Source of the DNA: Scolanthus callimorphus
Lineage: Eukaryota > Cnidaria > Anthozoa > Actiniaria > Edwardsiidae
Assembly: GCA_033964015.1 (NCBI GenBank)
Contig: CM066913.1
Location: forward strand, 19,119,854-19,183,853
Length of the DNA stretch: 64,000 nt
Direction of reading: 5' to 3'
Part shown: positions 1 through 15,000 of the stretch, one piece after another
Layout of the letters: each line of letters opens with the position of its first letter
Position numbering within the stretch: the first letter of the stretch is position 1
The notes under the pieces: generated by a model
What the model saw: only the letters and a program-made list of their open reading frames with translations
Database searches by the model: none
Told to the model about the DNA's origin: nothing
Made by a program: the position numbers and the translations under genes

Positions 1-70
1 CCAATATGCTAACTAGAACATGATACACATGCGGCTCGCTGTGAGTATATTCAAGGCCACACGAGCTTAC

Positions 71-3000
71 CTCTGGAGCCGTTGTCTCGTTATCGGCAAT
101 AGGGAAAGCAGTCTCGCCGCCTTCTTCAGGCTCGTTCAGATAATAGAAAAACGTCAGGTACCTGGGATGATAATAACGTCCACATGCAACCATAATATCA
201 GTAGGTGCAAGAAATACTGAGCCGCAAATCCCAGTTTGTAGTGGAGGATTCCAGCTATATTGAATGCGCGCGCTGCATGTCGGTAGCTGTATTACATTTG
301 ACGAATCAAGTGTCTTGTATGCGCGCGTTCGCGTTGCATCCTGGTAGTTGTAGAATAATAACGTTTCGGACGTAACCGCCTTGAAGATGGACTGAATAAA
401 GAGTCCGAAACGTTGGCACTTATAACTTCGTTAGTCTCTTTCCTTTTATTATTCTATTTATCTTCGGAGAGACCAGCATCCTTAAGGATCCGGGGACGTC
501 GCTGTTTTGTTTTTCTCATCTTTTATATATCCTGGTAGTGTTACATTCCAAAGATGCAGAGCACACGCTTATAGCTGGAATCGTCCATTGAAAATAGTGT
601 TTGGATTTAGTAAATGGTACATAAGATATTGAACACCTTTGCATGGCAAACGCACCTGATAAAACTTGTTTGGTATTAAATTTCACTTACAATATAGTAA
701 TAGAACCAGTGCGTTCACATTGAACGATAATGATAGTACGTGCAAGACATACTGAGCTGCAAATTCCAGCTTGTAATTTAAACAGTGCAATATGTCAATG
801 TGTAAATGCTACATAAAATATCGAACCTCCCCGCTTGGCAAACACACGCGATAATATTTGTCCAGTGTTAAAAATGCGATTAACTTTGCATGCAATAAAA
901 GCGATCAAAAAAGTATTAAGAATGGAGCAGTAGAAGAGATGTTGCAGTAATTTAAGAAAGTATACCGCATGGCGGTGTAGTAATATTAGTAAGTGCAAGA
1001 AATACTGAGCCGCAAACCCCAGTTTATAGCGGAGCTCCTGCGCGGGCCGAAGGCCCGCGCAAGCGGAGCACCATACCTAAGGAAATAACGTCTAGCATAA
1101 CTATGGAGTTGATTTTCAAACGTCACGGGCTTTCTTGCTCATTTTGCTTACGTTATTGACGGCGCCAAGTCAAATGATTAGGGCGTTGAAATGGTATCGC
1201 CCAAAAGATGAATGTGTCCAAGTTTGGTTGCCATAGGTTGTTCCCTTCTCGAGATATGAATTTTTTTGTTTCTTCCTGGTTCCTGGTATTAAAGGTATAG
1301 CGTATACGTCCGTCCGTCCGGCGTCCGTCCGTCCGCCGTACGCGGAAACTCATGGGAACCTTGTGGTATACTAAGAAAACAATTATTTCTCTTCAAGGGA
1401 ACATGCTAAGACAACCAAACTTGGGATATTTTGTTTGTGCTACCAGGGGGTGCTGTAACATGATCACGTGATGTGACGTCATCGATGACGTCATCAAAGA
1501 GAAAAAGAATTTATCTCTGGAAGGGATGAACCTCAGACAACCAAACTTTGGGTGAAGTTATCTAAAGGGCAAGGGGGTGCAGCTGTATGGTCACGTGGTA
1601 TGATGTCATCGATGACGTCATCATAGGAGAAAAAGAATATATCTCAGGAAGGGATAAACCTCAGACAACCAAACTTGGGTGAAGTTATCTAAGTGGCAAG
1701 GGGGGTGCAACTGCACGGTCCCGTGGTTTGACGTCATCGATGACGTCATCACAGGAGAAAAAGAACATATCCCGGGAAGGGATGACCTCAGACAACCAAA
1801 CTTGGGTGAAGTTATCTAAGTGGCAAGGGAGTTGCTACTGTATGGTCACGTGCTATGACGTCATCGGTGACGTCATCATAGGAGAAAAAGCACATATCTC
1901 AGGAAGGGATAAACCTCAGACAACGAAACTTGGGTGAAGTTGTGTTAGTGGCAAGGAGGGCGCAACTGTATGGTCACGTGGTATGACGTCATCGATGACG
2001 TCATCAAAGGAGAAAAAGAACATATCTCAGGAAGGGATAAACCACAGAAAAACAAACTTGGGTGAAGTTATCTAAGTGGCAAGGGGGGTGCTACTGTATG
2101 GTGACGTGGTATGACGTCATCGATGACGTCATCATAGGAGAAAATGCACATATCTCAGGAAGGGATAAACCTCAGACAACCAAACTTGGGTGAAGTTGTG
2201 TTAGTGGCAAGGGGATACAACTGTATGGTCACGTGGTATGACGTCATCGATGACGTCATCACAGTTGAAAAAGAACATATCTCGGGAAGAGATGAACTTC
2301 AGACAACCAAACTTGGGTGAAGTTATTTAAGTGGCAAGGGGGGTGCAACTGCATGGTCACGTGGTATTACGTCATCGATGACGTTATCACAAGAGAAAAA
2401 GAACATATCTCAGGAAGGGATAAACCTCAGACAACCAGACTTGTGTGGTGGGGGTGGCAAGGGGGTGCAAGTGCTTGAGTTGAGTGGTATGACGGTGCAA
2501 GACTACGCCTATGTACAATGGCAACCCTTTTGCCTCATTATAGCAGAAAAATATGTAACCGGGAGCTCCGCTTTTAGCCAGTGGCTAAATCTATATATTA
2601 ATTTAAAGAATATTTACGATATGCTGTCAATACGTAAATGCTATATACGGTATCGAACATTCCCGCATGGCAAACCCAACTGATAAGAATAACTCGAAAT
2701 TAAATTTCACGGGGGAAGGCATGGCCGAGCGTGCTAACCCTCGCTCGCTCGGCGTGCTCTCTCCCTCTCCTTGCTACGCAGGTTAGAAGAGTATACGACA
2801 TGGTGCATAACAACTAGCACTCTTCTGTTGTGTTGTGCTTTTACTCAAAATGGCGCAAATCACAAACAATCGCATTCTCTTTTCCAGAACGTCCTCCGCA
2901 AATAGCGAGTCGTCGGAGGCTCTGGGAGCAAACGATCAGGGCTGATTCTGATTGGCTAATGCTTTCTTCCCCCATTTTGAAATCGGAAATGTTTGAGAAA

Positions 3001-6000
3001 ATGATCATATAATGATGTCCTAAAATCAAGGATGTCCGGTTTGTGGCGTCTGTTGTAATATTTACCTGCATGGTAAGCATTCATCGTCATCGACATGGTT
3101 AAAGTAGTGACAGCATGGTAAATCGGGGTGTTTGTTCTCGTCTTCCGAGTCAAAATGACAATGATAATGACCATCCTTGTCGTACCGAAGAACCTATCAA
3201 GACAAAAGATAAAGTAAAAACCCGCATATAAGAGCCAATAATTTTTAAGGTCTGGCTGATCAGGTTCTTGTATATTTTAGGGTAGTTTTCACAATTCAGG
3301 CTGATTTGGTTTTTCAGAGATTATTATAGTGTAATAATTTACAAAAATAGAGCGCTTTTCGTATGACTGTTATAGTGAAACCAATCGCAAAGTAATTACA
3401 CGAATTCTGAATAAACCCTATGGAGTGATTACAAAGTAATTGCGAATCACTGACAACAGTCATCTGTACCTATCAATACATAATAATTTAGCACTTGTAT
3501 TCTCAACAATAAAATATTCTTTGGTTACTGCACATACATACCTGGAGGTTTTCACTTGTCCAAATGATGTCTTTTTGTAGACCCGTTACGTCTCGAATTC
3601 TGCCAATTAACAAGGATATGATGCATAGTAGACCCTAGTAATTAGCGTTTAGATTGATTTAGGGTAATTCATTTGAAGCATTTAACACCTGATTCCATGA
3701 TTCATCGTATCGTAACTGACTAAAGGACGCTACAAATTTGGAATAGATCCAACCAAAGACTCAAAGGTTCTTAAATTCTTGTACGTGCGCGCTTTCTCCC
3801 TTTGAGCTGAAGACTTTTCTTGATAAGGTAAGCTATCTAGTATACATCGAACGGTCTGATAAGACGTTTACTTTGGTATGACTAGTTTTACGGGAAAACT
3901 AGGTGGTCTGCATCGGCGGAGACATGAACATGAACAACAACAACCAAAGGTTGAGATTTATGTTAAACGCCGTGGAAAAATGTTTGCTGACATTTCGAGC
4001 GTTAGCCCTTCGTCGGAGCAAAGAGAGAAAACAGAGGGAGCGGGGCTGTATATAGTAATGTAGAGCGATGTTGCTAGGCAACAGATGCCATGGACCATTG
4101 AAATCGCAAACTAGTGATAAAAGTAAAGAAAGAGGAAATATGGTGAGATGTAGAAAACTAGATATACGAAAAACTCATTGATGCCGTGGTGTGATCGGCT
4201 TTTACGTTGACTTTTACGTTGTTCGATTTCCGCGGTCATTTTTGGTATCTCGTTGACAGAAATTTCCGCTCCCACAGTTTTCTCAAACTTGTGCCTGAAG
4301 ACAAACTGCTATTCTTTTAGTTTCTACATAGGGAAGAGGCTAAACTTTAGTTATCAGGGGTGTAGCGTGCCTCTAGAAACGTGTATACATTCTTCCCAGG
4401 ACTACTCATTCAAACTCTAGACATGGGCCTGAAGGGGGGGGGGGGGGGGGGGGATCCCGTTTCCCGGCCGTTTTTGGGGCAAAAACCCGTTCCCAGTAGG
4501 TAAAATCTCGGTCCCGGTAGGATCAATAGTTAAAATCCCGGCGTGCGAAAACTGCAATGTTAAAATTGGGATTTCTGCTTTCATGGGCACTATCTCTTGG
4601 TACTCTCAATTTATCGCAACGTTTAAAACGAATTTAATATGTCTATCAGCCGTTAGCTGACTCGGGGAATGTTAAGGCAGGCCTGATTTCGATAAACACA
4701 GTTCATCTTCAAGCCTCAAAGAGAAGGCCGATGAACATTGCATTTTTTGTATTAGTCAATAAAGCCTGTAGGTTTTATTCTTCATGCACGCCGCAAATGA
4801 CGAAATTGTTATTATTGCGGCCCAAATGACGAATTTCTATGCTTAACGTCGATCTCACCGCTTACAATATAATTTTCCTTGGGCGCGCAAGCGCGCAGAA
4901 ATTTTTAACGTACCAAAGAAGGGAACTAGAAAAATACAAATGGTATAGAAGATACTGGAATAACTACGTAGAAAATTTCTAGTGATCCCCCTTTGAGGGC
5001 TTCTTTCGAGAGATCCTCCCTTTCGCTCGACCAAAAATGAAATGACTCTCCCCCAAATCCTCTGCCCGTATGATATCTCGTCCTCAATTTTGACACAAAA
5101 GAGATATCATATGATTCTATTTAAATAGTGGATCCGCCATTTTAAAAATGCCTATGCAAATGTATCAAACCCATGGGGCAGAATGAGTGGACATTCCGAT
5201 ATGCAAATTTATGCATAAGCTAGTGAATCACTCTACGTCACGGTCTGCGCGCGCGAAATTCAACCGAAATACAAAGGAAATGGCCAAAACCGGCCCTGTC
5301 TACTCACAGTAAAACTCATTCTTGAAAATATACTTCACTTATACAAAAAAGTAGCGGCGGGTTTAGATAAGTGAAACATTACATTAGACAAGCATACATT
5401 TTGTTTGTCTAAACATCTTAAATTGGGCCTGTAAATGGCATTTGAACTTGGGGTATTTTGAGAGTCATTTTGTGTGGGAAATGGTCGTGTTAAAACTTAG
5501 AATGGCTTTTCTGCTAAACTTTCTATAGACTTTAAAAAAAGTAGTAGCGGAAAAGGCTCTATTTTGACCTTTATTCACTAACTATAGTTAAAAAATATGA
5601 TTGATATTTATATCCCGCCTGTACGGGGAGTTTGTTTTTCAGTAATGAGCTAGTTCCCTAATTTATATTCATTCCGACGTAAAGTCGTATGCATATCGAG
5701 GTACCCGAGTTGAGCTCTTTCTATTCTCCCAAGGGAAACCCTGCTTTTCAAGCTCCACCTTCCCACTCTAAAGCTGGAAATAAGCTCCTCCTCTTTTACT
5801 CGATTGTTACAACCCATCAGGGAAATTTTCCTGGATCAACGTTGAAGCTAGGCGGGATTTTTCGAATATTGCATTGTAAATAATAAGAGCAGTCTTCGTT
5901 ATTTTTAATTCTCGAATTATGAGAATATTTTATCAACTAAAGCATCATTTATTAAAGGCTCACCGATCGGCAATTTTGAAAGCGTTAGCCTTAAAAGATA

Positions 6001-9000
6001 CTGAAACCTTAGGCTTCACGAGAAAGCTTAAATGCCAGTCCATGATTCTTCGTTCTTCGGCGCTGTTTTCAAACTCATTGCTGATACTCGCATCATCGAA
6101 AGTTATAAAATACAAATCCTTAAGAAATAAGCTTGATTTGGATATGAAGTACTTGGTATTTCCAAGACTATGCGCATTGGAAAAGTTCAAGTTAAAAATG
6201 CAAAGCTTTGTAGCCTTAACAACAATGGCGATGCTTCATGTTGTTTAACTTTGCCCCGAAACCCGCGCCGTTTTCAAGAATGCGTAAATACGCGCATCAG
6301 CGAAAGTTATAAAATACAAATCCTTAAGAAATAAGCTTGATTTTGAAATGAAATACTTGGTATTTCCAAGACTATGCGCATTGGAAAAGTTCAAGTTAAA
6401 AGTGCGAAGCTTTGTAGCCTAACAACAATGGCGATGCTTCATGTTATTTAACTTTGCCCCGAAACCCGCGCCGTTTTCAAGAATGCGTAAATACGCGCAT
6501 CAGCGAAAGTTATAAAATACAAATCCTTAAGAAATAAGCTTGATTTTGATATGAAATACTTGGTATTTCCAAGACTATGCGCATTGAAAAAGTTCAAGTT
6601 AAAAGTGCGAAGCTTTGTAGCCTTAACAACAATGGCGATGCTTCATGTTGTTTAACTTTGCCCCGAAACCCGCGCCGTTTTCAATAATGCGTCAATACGC
6701 GCATCAGCGAAAGTTATAAAATACAAATCCTTAAGAAATAAGCTTGATTTGGATATGAAATACTTGGTATTTCCAAGACTATGCGCATTGGAAAAGTTCA
6801 AGTTAAAAATGCAAAGCTTTGTAACCTTAACAACAATGGCGATGCTTCATGTTGTTTAACTTTGCCCCTTATTCAGGCTACTTTCGGCACCGTTTTGCAA
6901 AAGAACATTAACACTCGCATCAGCGAAAGTTATAAATTACAAATCCTTACATTACAAGCTTTGGTTTGGTATCAAATACTTCGTGTAATTTGACAGAAAC
7001 CCGGGCAGGAACCATTGAAAGCTAAACAACATGGCGGCGTTTTACTCTCTAATCAGTCTTATTCAGGCTCCTTTAGCGCCGTGTTGCAAAAGAACATTAA
7101 CAATCGCATCAGCTAAGTTATAAATTACAAAGATCCTTATACATTACAAGCTTTGGTTCAAATACCGATTGAACGCTAAACAACATGGCGGCGTTTCACT
7201 CGCATATTCAGGCTACTTTAAGCGCCATTTTGCAAAAGAACATCACACTCGCATCAATGAAAATTATAAATTATAAATCCTTATTTTACAAATACTTATA
7301 TTTGTCAGCGTTGAACAGTTGTAAATTTTTGACTTGATAAGAAAGCTTGGAAGCATTGTACACAGCTTTCCTGGGCTAATTCAAGACTCAGGCTCATGGC
7401 TATCGTCTTTCGAAAACAAGTCCTGTCAATCATCGCAAATGAATCCTGTCAATCATTTCCTCTTGACTGAGTTTCCGAGGGATAAGATAGTTTTCGGAGA
7501 TTGTTCGCACATATCCGAAGTTTGTGCGACGTTACGTTTCAGTGAACGTCTCCAGGGAGTCGTTAACTAACCGCCAATCAGGTGCCTCTAAGACAACTCA
7601 TGAATGTTAAATAGATTCGAGTTAATGAGCTAGAGAATGTCCCTAAGCGTATATCAATTCTGCCCCATGCGTTGTCCAAAACCTCGCAGATTGCGAGGGA
7701 TCAGAAGTAAAATTCTATTTTCAGGTTGAAGTCCGTTGAACAGTCTCAAAATGCGAAAAATGAGATAAATTAACGACTTTTTTTTAGGATATACAAGGGG
7801 AGATTTGAAAAATTCCGTTCCCGTTGAAGCATCTTGATTCCCTTTCCCGGTAGATAAAACCCGTTCTCGGTAACCCAAATCCCGTTTTCCCGGCATAAAA
7901 TAAGGCGATTCCCGGCTCCCGTTTTACCCCTTCAGGACCCTGTCTAGAGACGCCGCTGGAATGTGTATACTAGCAGCCTGTGAGAGCAATTTTTATAACT
8001 GTAGTAGAGCCAATAGCAAATGATTTGACCAAGTGTAAAAAAACCTAATATTTCCGTTGGTTTGGACGCTTTTTTCTTAGGTATGGTGCTCCGCTCTGCG
8101 GCGTTCGGCCGCTAAGGAGCTCCGCTATAAGTGATGATAAAGTGATTACCAATTACTAATCCCCTTTATCACCCGATTTATGCCGTTTGACCCATCTCCA
8201 GAGAAGGATGTACTAGTATCCACAATTCCCCGCGCGCTTCTGCTAGCTTAGATTTCGCAGTTTGATGCCGTCCTTCCGTCTCTTCAACATTGCCTGACTT
8301 TGCTTTCCTTAAGCAGTAGAAGCGCAAATTTCAAAGGTAAGAAACGTGAATTTCTTATGTGTGCTTATAAACCTTTCGTTCTGCCAGAAAAAAATATTCG
8401 ATTTTGTACATTATTGGCCTGAAATCACGATTCTTTGATCGGACGTCTGTTTACATCTTCGCCGACGGGTCGGAATTAAATAGACACACAAAACTGAATT
8501 GTGTAGCCTAGTAATTGAGTACTTTTAAGGTTTGACTTCACTGGACTATTGAACAGATATCAGTAAAACTAAAAACCAAAAAAGTCCCCAAAAGTCCCCA
8601 CGATTTATAGGTTTTTGACGACTTCGAAGTTGCCGTGATTATTTACTCGCAAGACGCAAAGTGCGAGAATTTGGTGACCACATGCACAAAACTGATGCAA
8701 CAAATTTACCACTAAATGTTTAGAAAAACTCTTGATCTTTATGTTTTAAATACCAACGATGCTCATATTACCTTTATTTTGATTTTCAGGCTATAAACGA
8801 AGCTTCAATGCATGCCGATAGCATCAAAACATGCAGGATAACGACTCCGGTAGCGAGAACACCGAAATGACCCCGGGTCAAATATTGTGAAAATCAGTTC
8901 ATGGCGCAAACAAGAAACATTTGTACAGTGTTGCTTGCGAAATAAAGCAATTCAAGAAAGAATATGGAATTTGTTATTGTCTGAGCTAGGCTGAAAATAA

Positions 9001-12000
9001 TATAGATATTGTAAAGTCGTTAGTTGCCCCTGTTTATTCAGTCATTCGGATTTATCGAGATAGTTGAAAATCTGCGGGTTAAAGTTTTGCGTACGCGGGG
9101 ATAAACGATATTAGTGCTTCCTATCTTCACATCTTCAGGGAAATGTTTAGAAACACATAATTTCGAAACCAAAGAGCTAAATAGAGGAAAGCAAATGCCT
9201 TTGCCTTTTCACGGAATTAGTTTGATTCTCCGAGAACATGTTTACTGCTCGGCGGCTAGTACAGAATGATTAGTACGGCGTGAAACGCGGTAGTATGATC
9301 TGATCGAGTCTAAGCCGCAATGCATGTAGGGATACTAGTACTTCCTCCTCTGTCCCATCTCGTTCATTCAACCTTCTCAGAACATTTTCAAACACCATAA
9401 CATCCACATTGCCACTGACCTTTGTCTGATATCGTCGAAAAGCTTTTTCCGTCCCACATGCTCGAGAGGGTCCAGAAAGGCCGTATTACTAAGTCGTGTG
9501 CGGATGCGCGGAGTATTATTCTTGACGGCTGCTGTGTAATTGATAATCGTCTGAATCTTTCCTTCGGCGACGAGAGCTCTGTATTCTTGTCGCGTGATAT
9601 TTCCTTTATTTTCGAGAAACGTCATTTAGCAAGTCTCTTTTTTATCACAGAAAAATTCGCATTCATAACAAATGTCCTCTGATTTTCCGTAGTATGTCCT
9701 CTTATATACCACGGAATGACGTAATGAAGTGGTCAAAATGTTGTGGACTCACGCGCAGCCGAGTGGGTCCGCAGTACATTTTGACCACTTTAAAACATTT
9801 GTTTTATACCACAACAAAAAGGCAAAAATAAATACAAAAACAGCGCGCGCGCGCAGCTAAACGGTGTTTTCATTGGTTCTTTTTAGAGCGCGCGCTGGTG
9901 ATGGCGCGTTCCGTGGTATATACTTTTATGTACCCACGGTTGAGAGCCAATCAGAATTCGAGAAACGCGCGCGTTGTGGTATAAATAGTTTTATAAGCAT
10001 CATGGCCCCGCATGGCGGCTGAAAAGGAAAGTTAATTGCCAGAAGTTCAAAATCTCTTACCAATTTCTGGCCCCTGGGCCTACGTTCACGAAATTTGGTC
10101 TGATTTAAAAAATCGTAGTTTTTTTACATCAAATTTTTGGACAACTCCGATTGATCGATGTACAGTTTGTCTGCAACGTTTGGAACGCAAAGGAACGCAA
10201 AGATCGATAAATATTGGATGGATATCTGTAGGTTATAAATATATATATGTACCGACATATATTTCAGTCTATGTGTAGTAGGTGTGTAATATTGGCTGCG
10301 CGATAGAAATCAACCTGCTTTTGGCATGGGTGCAAAATTACTGGGTCGATCCACCTTAATTAACAAGTAGTCACCGAAGGCGACGTGATTATCGGCGAAT
10401 AGTGACCGAGACGAATGTTTTAGTATAATTTCTCAAGTGATTCATAAGGTTTTTAGACAAAAAGATTTTTCACGATCATAACAAAACTCGCGCGCACACT
10501 CCCAATCCCTTCAATGTTATAATCACCGGTAGGTGATTATAGCAAGAGTAGACAAACCTCGACCAATCAGCGCGCAGAAATTCCTATAATCACTTGAGTA
10601 ATTATGCTAACATGTAATAATCTCTATATAGCACTTACTGACCGTCGTTGTCTGGATCAAGATTCAGGTCTTTGATGCTGTAAAACGTGAAAATAAAAAG
10701 TAATTAAAACAGCGAGAAGTGGATCAAGTTGAAACTTCCCTTAATACCAGGTAAAATGCTTGACAGTTTCCTAAGCTTGATGTCAATTAATCAAATCAAA
10801 CTGATAAATTACATGAACATATCGATAAAGATCTATAATGATTGAATGAGAAACGACGTCAGCATGGATTAGTTAAAGTAGAGAGGCGGCTAGGGTGGAC
10901 TTTGAACTCTCCGCGCGTGTCACATATTGCCCCCGCATATTAGAAGCTCCGCGTAAAAGAGAAAAAAAGTTGGGAAGCCAGAAAAAATTACGACTTTTAG
11001 AGTCTCGGCCGGCTCGCAAGGGATTGCCCGAAAGTTTACAAGATTGCGCGATGCGCGCCAAGGGTTGGAGTACGAAGATCACAAAGGATTCTGAAATCTG
11101 ATGCTTGGCGCCAAGCGTTTGAAGCTATCAGAAAAGACTATGTTTAAGACTATCGTATCTTCTTTCTTCGGGAACAGCTACGTACTAGATCTTTATCATT
11201 CAATTTTAAATGTTTTTTTTGTTTTGTTTTAATAAAATTCTGGAAGCTTTGTGCGTCAAAGGGTGCTAATAATAATAATAATAATAATAACTTTATAAAG
11301 TGTCTGTAAACCTAATAGCTTGGGATAAAATCCCATACTAATGTGGGGACACTCGCGAGTGAAACACACTACTGAATCATGTTCGAGGATCTAGCGGTTG
11401 AGCATGACTGAATTCATACTTTATCAATTGAGATTCAGGAGTTTGACCGTTTAGTTTGTACACTGACACTACGATCGTCTTTCTTTCGGCTCTCCATATG
11501 AGAAAAAAGGTTATGAAATAAAAAAACCATGTTTTTCCTAAAACGGCAGGGGCAGTATTAGTATAGAAAACTATATTGCACTTAAATGAAGCTAACAAGC
11601 TGTAAATTATCTCAATGCCATTTCTGTATTAGAAATAACATTTCTTTGGATATGACGGCCTTTTCGAATTACTCAAAAAGGGTGCGGGTAATGTTTACTC
11701 AAAAAGGTCGCAAGGACTTTTCAATAAGTGGCAGTAATGATTAAGCTACAGGCATGTGCCGTTGGAGTTAAAATGAATAGGAGTGAAAACCACTTAACGC
11801 AGCCCTTGAAAATCGATGAGCTGTCATTAATAAAGTCGAACGTCGACCTCGCATTTCCGTCACCTGCAGCCATGTTAACCTTGCGATCTCGTGACAGCCA
11901 AACTGAATCCACAAAAACCTGCATGAGACTAACTTACAAATGAAAGGCACACACACACCACCTTTCGCTGGTGACTGGCAAAAAGAAGTCTCTTGCTGGG

Positions 12001-15000
12001 AACTAGTTTTGTATGTATTTTCCCTTTGTTTGCAAAAAAATATCCGGTGGTCTGGGAAATTGTTCAAATTTTGGAACTTATATTTGGAAATTTCTCACCC
12101 GCTAAAAAAAAACCGTGCTTATTAACTTTTATCACTCTTGAGCTTATTTTAGTCCTCTTGTGCTTGCTTTGACTCGTTTTAACTGTGAAAATCAGCCCTT
12201 CTTCCCTGCTGGCAAATTTTCTGATCTATCATCTCCTGGTAAAAAGGAGCAAGTCGTACACGCTTGGATTTGTGACAAAATATGACAAATCGGGGGAGGG
12301 TGGTCATATTTTGTGACAAATCCCAGATAGCGGCCACGCGAAAGCAAACTCGGGTTTCTTGACCTAAAACTACTCTCCTACAACTGCGAGCAGGGTAAAG
12401 ACGCTTAGGAAGTACGCTGTATTTTGTCCGCATACTTACAGGTTCTCTAAATCCTCCCCAGTCAGTAAGACGTCTCCAACATGCGATATTCCCAAGGTCA
12501 GCTATAAAGAAAGCCTGGACTTAGTCAGAAAATACAGAAATTTACTGTAGAATTCACTCGTCATGCGATGAATTTATCTATAAAATGACGGCAATGTTGA
12601 TACAGTAAATAGCGATAAAGGTCAAATTATTTGCGGGACGAAATTTTGGTTTGGCGTCAAAATTCTGTGCGACGAGCAGAAAAATTTTTTTTAATAAGGT
12701 TCTATTCGAACTGCGCGTTCGAATTGACGGACCGGTCAAACTTCGAAAGGAACCGTGTCACAGTAACTTGGTAATTCCAATCCCTTACCTCTGATTTGTC
12801 AAGAATTCCATCCTCGTTAAGGTCGGCCTTGACAAATGACGCATCTGGATCTTTCATCATTTGACTCAGTGATGAATCGTTCATTCCGAGCACGCCATCA
12901 ACCAATGTGCGGCTCTTCTCCAGGCCTTGCGTCTTTGCCATAAAAATGATGTCCTCGCATTCATCAGGGGAAAGAAAGTTCTCAATTGCTGGAGAAAGAA
13001 ACAATAGACTTGTACGCCATTTGAACAAATACTATTTTCTAGCTACTTTTGCTGAGATTCTTATCAAAAGAAGATATCTTCGTAATGGAGCAAATGTCTC
13101 TAAAGGAGTTTACTTGGAACAAAAATGAAATATGCTTCCTATCGGTTGTACTCTGCAGTGGCGGATCCAGGATTTTAAGAGTGGGGTTCATTTTTGCTGA
13201 CACCACGCCAAAAAAAAAAATTGGTATACCAAGGTATACCAAGGTATACCAATCCTTCTCTGTTGTCCGTGGTCCTCTCACGAGGCGAAATCGTGGTTGC
13301 TACATCATTAATTTAATATAGTGGTATACATTGGGTCACATAAAAGAAAAGAACCACTCTGAAATGACAAAAGGTCTTTTAGCGAACCGATCCCAAAAAT
13401 ATCGGTTCGTTGGGAGAGGGGGGTTCATTTGTACCCCTGGATCCGCGCCTGCTCTGTTGTAAACCTTGAAAAAGGCAGCATTGCCGAAACGTCGGTATTC
13501 AAAAACAAGAAAAACCAGCGTTATTAGCTAACATTTTCAAGTTCATTCTATCGGTTGAAGTATGTTAAGTTCATGTAAATTTTGCCTAAATCGTTTACCG
13601 TTGACTGCTAATTCCAAAAGGACACCGCCCTACCCCCGCTGGGAAGGTTTTGGTCGCATGATGTATCATGCTTGCGTCAGTTGTTTTGGTTCCAATTGTG
13701 TTCCTCCAAAGACGGGTGCAGACGTTTTACCCACCTCCTCCCCAAACCACCACGTAAACAAGGACCTATGTAATGCAATTCTACTATGAATGTATGACGA
13801 TGCGGCTTGTATGCCCTCACCTTTGCGATGCATGAACAATTATTTAATTTGGGCTATGTGCTTTCACATAGCCATTTTTATCCAGAATCAAGTTCTTTGT
13901 CGTGTCTTGCCTCGCAAACGCAGATCAGTCAGTATTAGCATACCAATGGTGGTAAAAAAGGAAAACAAAATATGGCGTTTTTGGCCGCGAGGCCGTGTTA
14001 ACAAAACGACAATTTTCGTCGAGACATTTAGAGACAGTTAGATTTCATTAAGGGTGACAAAATGGCGCACGTGTCTGGAATTACATACCAAACAAAGCTG
14101 GGCGTAAACTAAGGGTCGTCATCAGTTTTGATTCTCCATTTGACAATTTTATTTCTCTAACATAACCAACCTAGAAGAAAAATCTGTCAAGTCTCATCTC
14201 TAATCTTGCTTGGTGACCCAGAGTCTTTAGCCTCATTTTCATCCGCTACGGTAGAGTACGTTAAGCATTTCCTACCTCTTGTCTGATCAAAGTCACGGGA
14301 TAAAAAGTTCTGGATGAGAATCACGAGGGGATATGGACCAATCACAACGAAGCCTTCATTTTCCACCAACTAATATCTCAACAGCTTCAAGAGTTTCGCC
14401 GATCATTCAGCTTCCTAGGGGGAATTTTTCCCTGTTTTTAGAGTTTTTCGTAGGAAACCTTGTCGTTTGTATAATGTGTCGTTTGGGCAAAGGAAAGGTT
14501 AATGTTTAGCGATTTGAAGAGATGAAAGACAAGATTCCTCTGGAAGTCGACCTGGCAGCACACTTGATCCCGTGACGTTGATCAGACGCAAAGGGTAGGA
14601 AGTAACAACGAACTCCACTGTTAGTCCGGTCAAATTAGCCCGAAAAAACCCCGAACCTGCAAAAAATTGCAACATGGGAAATTTTTGGTACTAATTGTCA
14701 AAAACATATGTAGGAATAACATATCCAAATTTCGTAGAAATCCGACCTGGGGAAGTTGGGTTAAATTTTTGGTTTTACCGGCGACGCCAAGGGCGCCTTT
14801 TGTTTTCGGCGGCACTTAGACAATGAAAACACAGAAACTGGGAGAATGTTTATAGACTGTACAGATGAAACCGGGAAAGATTTAATAAGGTTTTTCGGTT
14901 TAAACAAATAATTTCTGAGCGATGAGTTACGGCTATGAACAGTTTATGTCTTTTATTTCGTTTGGCCTATAATATTCAAACTTTAGTGTATCACTTAGTG

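Noticed and set aside
5919..6993. Open frames of 109 and 70 codons
   Set aside because: They arise from the ~204-nt tandem array and repeat its peptide.
11940..12067. Short opposing open frames near 11.7-12.1 kb as a possible gene
   Set aside because: No splice sites in family phase and no recognisable motif.
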